Below, one piece after another: positions 43,501-55,900 of a DNA stretch of 64,000 bases. Source of the DNA: Paragordius varius (taxonomy: Eukaryota > Nematomorpha); the NCBI GenBank assembly GCA_964247055.1, contig OZ176053.1, forward strand, positions 4,030,001-4,094,000, written 5' to 3'. A model generated the notes under the pieces. It did no database searches and was not told the origin of the DNA. It saw only the letters and a list, made by a program, of their open reading frames with translations. A program made the translations under genes and the position numbers. Within the stretch, counting starts at the first letter, position 1; each line of letters starts with the position of its first letter.

Positions 43501-46500
43501 CACACGTTACCAGTATATGCAGAAAATTATTATAATCTTTTCCTCAGTTTATATAATGGACAACGATATATATCAACTTTGACAAATGAACAATTAGCCT
43601 TAACGCAAAACAATGATAATTTTGCTTTAAAAAGCCAACTTACCAAGCTAAATTATTGCATATTAAGCGATTTTATAGAATGTGTTCCCGATTTTTATGT
43701 TCCATTTTCTCAACAAAGGTATTTTTTAATTTTTTATACCTTTTTACTCTAATATTTAACATCCTGCTTTAAAAATTTAAGGTATTTACTTTTTGATTCT
43801 TTGGTGAATGAATCAAACTCCAAGGAGACGGAACAAATATCAAAACTAATTAATCCCTGCAAAGATACGATTGATGCCAAAAATTTTGGTTATTTGTTTT
43901 ATATTGTTATCTGATTTATTTATTAGCAAAATTAAATATATTTGTAATTTTTATTATATATAAAATAGCTTTCTTACAAACAATTAATTTTGAGTTTTGG
44001 AGGCCTAACACTTAAGTGTGTTCTATTAAAAAGACGTCTGCGCCTAAAAATATTTTAATACCGTGCTTAATAATTTTTTCGAAAAAATCAATTTACAATT
44101 GGTTTTACATGATAATTTTTTAAAAAATTCACTAAAATAAGTAAGTTTTTGCAACATGATGATAATTCGTTAACCATTTAAGCAGCTATTGACCACGCTA
44201 TAATTTATATTTAATATTTTTACCATCTTTATAAAATTAACAATTTACTATTCAATTTTATTGTTGCAAAGTAACTTTTATAGCTCTAAGAAAGTTAATT
44301 ACTTTAAATCTGTTTTACCAATAATTTTAATAATAAAATTATAGTGAAATACATTAACATTGAATAGGTAAACAAATAGATAGATGGCTATTGTCAAGGG
44401 ATCTCCTAGCATCCCGTCTTGACGGGGTCAAATATTTTAAAAGACGATTTACGACAATAATTACAAAACAAAAACTAAAATTTAATATTTTGGCGTAAAT
44501 TTGGGGATCACTTAATCATTTTTGATGCTAATTAAACCATAAAAATATAATATTAACGATTTTATATCAACCTTTCTAACATAATGATGTTAAAAATTTT
44601 AATGATAATTTCTTAAAAAAATAGGCCATAAAAACACACTTTTATCTTTTTTTCTTTTTTATAGAGTACATATCCACAAAAATTGACAATATCGATTGTA
44701 TTTTGGATGAAATATTGGGGCAAGAAGATGCGTCACATTTAAAAGAACATCCACATATACAAGATTTATCAAAATCGATCAAAAAGTTACGCTTAAATGT
44801 GACTTCAACTATTGATTCTACGGAAATCATTCAAAATTTGAAACCAATAACCTATAATGAATTTTTCTTTATCATTAACGATGTTATAGTCAATTCAATG
44901 GTAAAACATAAATAAATTACTTTTTTAAGTAGGACAGATATTAACATGCATAATAAATCATTTTTTATGTTAAAATCTTGTCCTACTTGTATTGGTATAT
45001 TAATAAAAAAAATAAAAGTTTAATATATTATAAATATTTTATATTTCATATCCCAAATTAATAAATAACTTGACATTAATAAACTTAATTATATACAGAA
45101 CCGTAACATAAATTCTATACAAATTTGTAAAATTAATCCATTTCACACCATTATAATTGGTAGTATGTATAATATTAAATTACTATTTTTTTAAATCTTA
45201 TTATACAATTTTTTTAGATTCTTAAAACTACACTATCTCCCATTCCAACTACCGACAAATGGTTTAAATGTGTACAAGATCTTATTAAAACATATAACGA
45301 AATGATTCGTGATAGCTACATGCCTTTTCTGCATAAATGGCTTGATTGTACCATAAGTGAATTTCGCAAATTAGTTCACCTTCAATTCCCTACATTGTAT
45401 AAAAGCACAATCGATAGTTTTAACAGTTTAATGGATTCAAATGAGGATACAATAAATGGGGTATGTTATATTTAATTTTGATTAATTAAGGCTATAGATT
45501 GATAAAACTTGTTAATTATTATAAATTTTTAGGTTATTTCAAAAAAACTTTTGAGTTTTGATCACCGATATATCAAAATTGTTTGTATTTTAAGTATTTT
45601 TTTATTGATAGAGTATTTTTAATTAGAGTCATATAATTTGTAACCGATTATACATGCATTAAATTATTTTATTAGAAATTTATAAAAAGTTTTGTAGGTA
45701 TATACACTTAAAATTCCCAATATATATCTAAATGTTGCCGTTTGATATATAATTAGGCACAATTCTAGACCGAATATGCTAAATATTTAATCCATACTCA
45801 TTATGTATGTGGTAAAGTCTATGTTTTCATGAGAATTTTGAAGATTAGATATATTAAGATAATCAATTAAATTAATTTATAATTTATATAGGGCAACGTT
45901 AACTCACTCCTTCAGGTGTTTTACGAATATCTGATGGATTCACCCATAGGACAATATACCGCTCGGTTGGATTTGCTGAAAGCCTTTTATCATTATATCA
46001 TCGAAAATTACTCTAGTAATATTATTTAACATATTTATATATATAAATATATATATGTATTAAATACAAAACGATTAATAACCCTTTATTTTTTACTAGG
46101 TAATCCCTATTCAGTAACCATATTTAACAATTACAAAAATTTATTAATATTTGGACAAACTTTTATTCCCATCATTAATGACTGTATTGAATCTCACTCC
46201 AAACGATTGGATGTTGAACTTCAGGTATTTTATCCACAAATTTTATAATACCTAAAAATTTTATCTTTTACCAATTTTGAACATTTTAATATTAATATAT
46301 TTCTAGCATCTGGTTAATGTGCAACGTAAAAAACTTGTTAGAGACACTGTGATAGATTTTAGGGCCCTGTGGAAAATGCTGTATCCCAAACTCAAGAAAT
46401 TGAAAATTGAATATCAAGTATATAAGAGTATTTTTAAAAAAATATATTGGTTAAAATTTAACCTTATATTAGATTTTATATTGTGTAAATTAATATATCT

Positions 46501-49500
46501 TTCCATGATTTATAGGAACTTTTATTAAAGCCAGCCATTTCAATTATTTTTCCTTATCAATTCCAACATTTGCCTATGAATACCATACCTAATAATTACC
46601 AAATTGATTATAGTAATAATAAATTAAAAGTAACCTTGAATGCCCTTTTTAATGTCAAAATTAAAGAGTTGACATTTTCCAATTTGTGGGAGAATGGTAG
46701 AAAATTCGCTCACAATACAATAAATACGATACAGGGTATGTCGCTAAAAATATTTTTTCATTTTATTATGCATGGGATTCGTTTAAATATTTTGAAATAT
46801 CTTAAGTAAGTTTTTGGTTATTTTCATTTGCTAAAAATGCAAGTATTATCATATCTTACAATTCTTTTTTAATTATTTATTATAATCAGGGATTGGAACC
46901 GAAGTAACGGTTTTGCTTCCATCCAATTATTTTATAGAAAACGGTTTTGATTAAATGTCTCGGGGATTGTTGCGAAATATAACTTTGAATTATTGTTGTT
47001 CAAATTGTTTGAATTTCGGTATACTTTTTGAAATTTAGGTATAACTATCCTTTAACAATGTGGTATAAAATATGACTTAAATTTAATCCAATATAATATA
47101 GAAAAAATTTTATGATACTTTTTTCTTAAACCTAAAATTTGATATAATAAAAAGCATAAAAAATATAAGAATTATCTTACCTTTAGAAAAATAATTGTTT
47201 GGAACGGCGCTTATTTTTCTTTTTTTCTGTTGGTTATTAAACGATTCCAAAAACTAGTGGTTTGGATACATTAAAAACAGTTTCGGTATCAATTTCCCAT
47301 AGTAATTTTATAATTATCTAGATCAAACATGTTCATTATTGAATGAATTTCAACGCACAACTGTATTCACTGAACAAAAACAATTGGCTTTTGATTGTCG
47401 ACATAAGCATAAATGTTTGTTGGATCTATACAAAAAGTTTCAAACGAGCTTGGGATTATCTTATAACAAGGGCTTGGTTATGTGTAAAAATATGCAAGAT
47501 TCATGTAACCCTATCAATTATTTCACTACTCCTAACTTTAACGAAAAGGACCGAACTTTACTAAAGACTAAAGATTTAATTTCTTGCAATGAGAATGAAT
47601 ATATTATCAATAATAATGAGTCATATTCTATATTTGTTAAAAATATGATATACTTCCATACAAATATCATGGGATCTAAAGAAAAATTGCGGGTATATAC
47701 ATGTTTCTGGTTTCAAAAAATATTTCTCTCAAACATATGAATATATAAATCTCTAACTTTTTTTATTTTGCTTTTTTGTTTAAAAATCATTTTATCTCAC
47801 ATATTTTAGGAAATTGATCCATTCCATTTCACCCGTTGCCATGGATTTTTGCATCATATTCATCATTTATTGGTACAACAACAGCAAACATTAATCCTAG
47901 AAAGAATTAAAATTGCCAATTTTACCCATTATCAAAAGATTTATTTTGATGGACAACGTTTACCAAATCAAACGCCAGATAAATCTATAACATTTCAAGG
48001 GAATACTATATCAAATATAATAGTAAAACCTTTATTTTTTTATTCTCATATTTAAAAAAAACAGATATTTTTAAATTCTCCAAAATTTTATTACATAGAA
48101 TTCATTACACACATTTGCCATCAATATGTCGGAGCTGATGGATCGTTTATCTCATATCCTTTCTTTGATTATGCCACAAACTTCCGAAAATGTCCGAAAA
48201 AATGATATCCCTGTTACATATCAGCAGTCCAAGAACGTACTTAGCCAATTTATTCAAACGTGTCAGGCATTAATTTCACATTATAATTCATGTGAATATT
48301 ATGATATACAACCTTTTTATCCTATGCAAGAGGTGATTAAACTCAACAAAGATATTAATCTGATTTCTATGTCTTTTGAATCGTTTTGGTCGGATGTTAA
48401 AACATCCTTATCACAAGATTCATTACCACCATTGTTGGAAGAAATTTGGAATTTTTACATCTCCGAATTCCATGTTTTGCAAATCGATTGGGGTCAAATT
48501 TATTATGAAAAATTTGAAAATACGGAAAATTTAGAAATAATTGCTGAAAAAAATGATCTAATACCGAATAACATAAGCTTACCATCAAAAGTAGCATCTT
48601 GCCATATCGCACAGTCTTGGTTTACTCGATTGCAACGGTTTTACAACTTAATCACTGAATCTAAAGTGGGAAACACAAATTTTGGAAATTTATTCATTGC
48701 TTTAAGCAAGGATATTCCGGATGAAAACAGCGGTAAAATAAACTTAATAAACAAAAATTTGACTAGACAATTATAATAATGAGACTGGATTATTGTGCAA
48801 CAAAACCAATTTTCTTTCTTAAGTTTTTTTTTAATATTTTATAAAAACAATAATAACATTTAAAATATCCAAAAAAATTTTATTTTTCTAGAATTGATGG
48901 ATTCAGTCCCTATCATCCTCATATTTAATGAGTTGATCCACCTGTTTTTCAAATGTTTTGACCCAATTGAGGTATATAGTTATAACTTTCCTAAACATAA
49001 ATTATAAACGAAAAATTGCAATATACAGTAAAACTTGAAATTATACGGACAAAGTGTAAAAATATTGCGACAAATATTTTTTTTAAAAGACAACCATACT
49101 TTTTAAATCTTGATTTTTAAACATAACTCATTGTGTTAAACAACAAAGTATAAAATAGAGATGAATATTGGTAACACAATCAAATATTATATATATTATA
49201 ATTGTAAATATATTTTTTATATGAGAAAAAATTAAATTGCAAAAAGTATGGTTGTCTTTTAGAAAAAAATATTTGTCTTTGATTTACGTCTTCGTACATT
49301 TTCAGTTTTTACTGTATTTTGTTTATATATAGTTCCAAAAAACTTTGGCCAACCATTCACCTACGAATTTGTCCTTTTTTATTTTGACGACAGAAATCAT
49401 AATTGGGAAATTTAATGAAATATATAGTATTTTATTGAACTTTCATGACAACTTATGTACGATGGCATCTAATATATCCTATCTGTTTGTTCAATTTATT

Positions 49501-50447
49501 GAAAAGGTATGATTATTTATTATGTCTACTATATTTTATTTCAACATTTAAATGTACCGACTATGGGTATACATGGTTTAATATACGTATCATGAGGTTT
49601 TTTTTACTAAAAAACACTAACTTTTTGTTTTTAATTTTTTTTTCTAACACTTAGAATATAAGATAATTATGAATTATCATTTAATATTTTTGGCTCATTA
49701 TGATAATTTAAAATATTAAACTAGAAATTCAACAGGAATGCTTAAATTTACAGTGGTTAATTAGATATGTAAAAGGCGTATGATAATGAGTTTAAAAGGG
49801 GTGATTGTTTGTAGGTTTAAATGAGTGGAATGGACTTATGTTCATTATTAGATTTTTTATTTAATATTTGAAAATAAATTATATATATATATATATATAT
49901 ACTGTACTGGCCTTAGGGTTATTGCAATCGTTTAAAATCAAACGATAAACCAAACGAAAGTCAACAACAATCATACCCCTCTAAAAAACAAACGGATGAT
50001 TTTGATTCAAATAATAATGGTGACGATAATGATGATATTGGATGTGGAATGGGTGAGGGAACAGGCCTTAAAAATGTTAGCGATAAAATGGAAAATTTGG
50101 ATCAAGTAAGATAACTGTACCAACAATGTAAAATTTAGTGTATGTATAATAAGCTTAAATATTTTGAACCATAGAATTTTAAATATGTGGCAAATTTCAG
50201 CTTTTTATTATTCATTGTGGTCGCATTTCTATCATATATTTTAAAATATAATTGTTAGTTCAACCAATACATCAAACGAAATTTAATTCAAAATATATAC
50301 ATTTATAGATTGAAAGCTGTGCTCCAATGGATGATGAAAGTTTTAAAGAAACCAAATCCCAAGAAAAAGGAAAATCACAGACAAAAGATGAACAAACGAT
50401 CGAATTACCCGATGAAGATTTTGCGGGTTTTTACATAATATTATATT

Positions 50448-50491
<44 letters not shown>

Positions 50492-52873
50492 CCATACCTT
50501 ATTTCATTATTAATATTTAATAAAAATTATTCAGATGATGGTCAATACGAAGAGGAGGAATATTTTGGTCACGATGATGTTAATGGTAATGACATTTATT
50601 TTATTGGCATTAAAATTTTAGTTACAAAAATATCTTTATGAATAACAAAATTTGATGGTTTAATATCATTTAAAAAACATTATATATTTATTAAATTTTA
50701 CAATTAATTATCCATATATACCAAAATCTTAATTTGGTTTTGGTATCTTAAAACAAAAACTATGTTTAAAATAATTACTATTGTGGCATATACATCGTAC
50801 CAGTTAAAACTGTATTTATTTAATAATTTTTTTATTACCCGATTTTATTAGATGATGAATTAGATATTGATGCATTACGTAATGAATGGGAAACTAAACT
50901 ACAAAATAATGGTACGGAAAACGAAAATCAAGATGGTAGGAATAAAAATGGTAAAGATATTCAAACCGATAATACTGATGAATGGGATCTCCCTGCTCTT
51001 GAACAAATGCTTCAAGATCAATACGAAGAATTATTGAATAATGAATCGGAAATATCAAAAAACGATAATAATCAAAAAACGAATGAATCCAAAACGGATA
51101 CATCTAATAATAAAGAAAAACTATTACCAAACTTACCACAAAACAATTTTTTAGACCTACCAGATGAGGAAGATTATGATGAAACGATTGATTCAGACAA
51201 CCATATAGAAAACGAAGAGGATTTCAGTATGGATGTTACAAAAGAACAGGAAGTTTCATCAAAACGAAAGGATCAAAAGAAACGTTCTAAAACAAAATTA
51301 AAACCTAAAAAACACTTTAATGATTACCAAGATGAAAAACAAAATGAACAAGAAATTGGAAAAATTAGTGAGATTGAGCTATCCGACACTGTTGAAATCA
51401 GTGATGATGATGATAATATTAATAATCTTGAAGAAAACTGTATGGATAAAATAGACAAGGTCGAAAATATCGATGAAAATTTAAGTGATTTTATGGACGA
51501 GGAGATGGGAGAAGAATCAGCTGTTAAAAATCATACCGAGGCGAAGGATGTTGATCTGTTTGGGGATATAGATGAAATATTATCAGCGGTAAGTTTGCAT
51601 ATTAATTACATATTTTTCAAAATATTTGGTTTTCAACAATATAAATTGTTATAATTTTAAATTATTTAAATAAATTAACATATTAGAGGAGCATCAATTT
51701 TGTAAAAAAAATAATTGCAAAAATTTATTTTTCATTTAAAATTATATTTTTTAAACACACTATGGTTTTGTGGCGTGTTTCTAAATTATAAATTACGCAT
51801 TTTTGACTGCTGCCTTTGCGTATTAGGACGGGCAACTAGAAGATGATGACCAATTAGCTACAAATGTGGAGAAATTTAATGAAAACGAATTCAATGGTTT
51901 GGAATCAAAGCTTGGTATATTTAGATAATTTAAAAAAAAATAACTTTATAAATTTGAAAAAATTTTATTTAAAAAACTTAATATAAAGTAATATAATTGC
52001 TTAATAAAAAAATTTTTGACTTCATATATTATAGATGAGGATAAAATTGAAACTGATCAAGAAATGGAAAATAAGCAAAGAGCAAATTCTAATGATTATA
52101 ATGATTCATTAACAGGTAAAGCTTATATTTTTCTTAAAATCTTTATAATTAAACTTATTTTTTGCTTATGATACATATCTTAGGAAATGGAAAGAATGCT
52201 CATAATTTAGATTCTAATAATGCACAAAATGGAGAAAACGTGAGCATTTTTTATCATTTTTAAAAATTTATTTAATATCAATTTTTCATTTTGTAACATT
52301 AAAATAGGAACAAATGCACATGGAATCGGGCAATTCCAAAAGTAAAAGAAAACGCAAAAAGCGGAAATCTAAATCAAAAAAGGTAATGAATTATCGAGGA
52401 GAGCTTCTAAATATTGAATTTTTAAATTATTTGTTTTGTAATATTAAATACTTTAGAGTAAAGCTGGGGCATCCGAAACTAAGCAAGCCATTAATTCAGA
52501 TGTTACGGATTATAATAAAAATAATAAATCAAGCATGGATGTTCATGATGAAAATTGCACAAGTGATATTAAACCAAATAAATTGTCTGATGACCAAATA
52601 TATCATTCCGAATTATCTGACGACGACGTCGCAGAAAATGACAGGGATAATAATGAGGTTTTCGTTTATTTATGGATAAAAAGTTTGCGTTTGTTTAAAC
52701 TATAAAATTAATAAATAAAGCCTCGATTTAATCAATAATATTATTAGAATGACTCAAAATGACTTTGTACTCTACAAAAAATAATTTAATAGTAGGATAT
52801 TTTTCGCTATTAGTTATCCAATTATAAATATTTTCATAGATTATATTAAACAAAATCGCATGTTTCGCACATT

Positions 52874-52922
<49 letters not shown>

Positions 52923-55900
52923 TATAATTTAGACGCTAAAATCTAATGGGGATAATACATTATTACCAACAATGGATGATTTAAGTTATGATGAAGAAAG
53001 CGAAATTATTATATTCGATGATAATACTATTGATTTATCTGACGATGTATCCGCCAACACATATGGACGTAAAAAAGGTCCAACTGGTTCCAAAAGCAAA
53101 CAGATTGCTGGTAAAAGTACAAAAAATAGTCAAAACCATCGTAATAATGCGAAAGAATACAATAATTTTGGGGATAGAGTATTTGACATATCTGACAACG
53201 ATATGTATGATAGTGATGAAAATATCGATGACCATAATGAAGGAAAAAAACTCAAGAAACAATCAAAACTTGCTGCGAATGACAAAATGTCGTCAACTTA
53301 TCCAAAATCTAATACTGTTAAAAACGTGAAAGATTTTGAGCTAAGAGAATCACAACAACCAAATTATGCACCTAAATCAAAAAACATTAAGGATACCGAA
53401 TCTAGTATTCACGAAAATTTGGAGCTGTACAAAAATTTAAATGTCGCTCTAGAATCTGATATATCCAATAACATAACACTAAATGATGGCGAAAATACTC
53501 CCATAGATGAAAATACTCTATCCATAGATGCAGATTCAATATATTTTGAGGCTCAACAATTAAGTGAACAACTTAAAACGATTCTTGAACCGACTACTGC
53601 ATCACGATATAGGTACTTTAAATTATATAAATCTTGAACATAGCCATTTTATATGACGGAAATATAGTGTACCTTTTTTTACAAAACGCTTAATTTCATT
53701 ACTCAAGGTAGTATTTTCACATCATTACCTATAACACTGGGTAGGCGAATATTAAAATTTTTTTGGCTCCTATTACCAATATATTAGCTTTTTTATTTAA
53801 AAATGAAAAAGGCTAGATGTAATTACTTTTGACCAACTATATCGGAAGTTTTAAACACAATTCAATATAATTTTATCCATATTTTATTCGTATAAAGGGG
53901 TGATTACAAAACAGGGAAACGTTTAAATATGCGTCGTATAATAAATTACATTGCTAGTGGTTATCGTAACAACAAAATTTGGATGAGAAGAACCAAATTG
54001 GCTAAACGCGATTTTAACGTTATGATGGCCATCGATGATTCCCATAGTATGAGGAACAATATATCCATTGATGTAAGAATTTAACGACGAATTAATTATT
54101 TGCTTCTTCAAATGTTTTGTAAACTAGTAAATTAATGACTTAAAATAAAGTATAATTACTGGATTCTACTGTGCAAATGATATTTTAAATATATGCCAAG
54201 TTTGATCAAATAGTCATCAATATATGTGTAAAAAATTATCCTAAATCCAATGAAACAAAACATCAAATATTTATTATTCAGAAAACATTTATTATTTCCT
54301 TGTATAATTATATTTAAAAAATTACCATTTATTACAAACCTTTTTCTATCGTTTACTTATTCTCAATATAATAATTGGTTAATTATTTATTATTTTAATG
54401 AAAATAATTAAATAAACCAATACGTGATTGCTCTAATTATATGTATTATTTAGATGGCCACGAGATGCATACTTATATTGAATAAAGCATTTTCTCTTCT
54501 TGAAATTGGATCTGTATCGATATGCAAGTTAGAATACAAAAATAAATATTTTTATACCTAATTTTTTCCTTATAACAACTATATGATGATACGCCTTTTA
54601 GACATAATTTTCTGTGTGTAGCAATTTACATTTCTTTTTATAATTTAAACCAAAACTATAGGATATATCAAAGGAAAAAATATGCAATGTTATTTTTTAC
54701 ACTTAATTACTCAAATTGCCTATATTTTGTATTAAATGACCCAATTAATGTGTACACAACATTAACAAATAGATTTGGACGTGATATCAAAACTATACAA
54801 CCATTTAATCGAACGTTAATGACGGATTATGAGTTAGCAAATGAACTTAAACAAAATTTGTCTTTCCAACAAAAGGAAACAAATTTTCCTGGCTTAATTC
54901 ACCATGTTAATGAATCATTTGTATCACTTAATCAAGGAAACCTTACTAATAAACTAAAAGGTTCAACTCCCGGCGACCACCCTAATGGTAAATTAATCAA
55001 TATTTTATCCGCATTGTTGAAAATTTTTATATAAACAATGATATTTTGCTAAATTTTAAAAGACAAATTTTTATGTTATGCTAAAAACATTATCTTGTTT
55101 TGCTATTCTGGGAAAAATAATATTCTATAACATTATATGGGATAGGCGCTAAATAAGCAAAACAAAGGAGCATATTATCAATTCCCATCACAGGGGCTAT
55201 TTTTATTAAGATTATATAATTTTATAATATAAAATGTAAAAATTAAAATACTTTTTACGTGCAAGGTATATAGCTAATTAACCCTATTATTGATGTAAAC
55301 GAATATAATAACGTTTAATGTTAAAAACCATATAACTTTTATAATGGAATTTTTGATTTTTATTCAAAAAATCATAGGTAAAATATTAATAATCAGCTGT
55401 ATAATATATATTTTTGCATTTATTACCCTTATATAACAATCAAAAAAGCAGTTTTTGTCCAAAATACTATATATTTTTGCATATATTACCCTTATATAAC
55501 AATCAAAAAAACAGTTTTTGTCAAAAATATCCCAATTTGGATTATAAATAACCAATATGTTTCTATAAAATCCTTAAAAATATGATAGTGTTTAATAAAA
55601 ATAAATTTTGACTTTTATAAAATTTGTATTTAATCTTTTTTTTACAGAATCACTATTGTTCATTTTATCAGACGGGAGAGGCGTTTTCAGCAACGGATTT
55701 GACAATTTACGTAAAGAAGTGGCCGAATTACTTAAACTCGGAATTTTTTGCGTTTTTATTATACTCGATAACCCATCTAACAAGGTTTGCAGTTATAATT
55801 CCCTATTCAATTTTTTTATCGTAAAATTGATTTGATTATATAAAAACAAATTTTATTTGTACTACAACCAATTTTACAAATATTTTTTTATTTTATGTGT

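Noticed and set aside
46891-46960. Possible extra midasin exon after 46735
   Set aside because: It follows an AG but phase and similarity fail; exon 47322-47692 joins 46735 in phase and aligns with human midasin.
55624-55824. Alternative forward frame over the midasin MIDAS exon
   Set aside because: The overlapping frame gives ILSDGRG and FIILDNPSNK, which match midasin; this one matches nothing.
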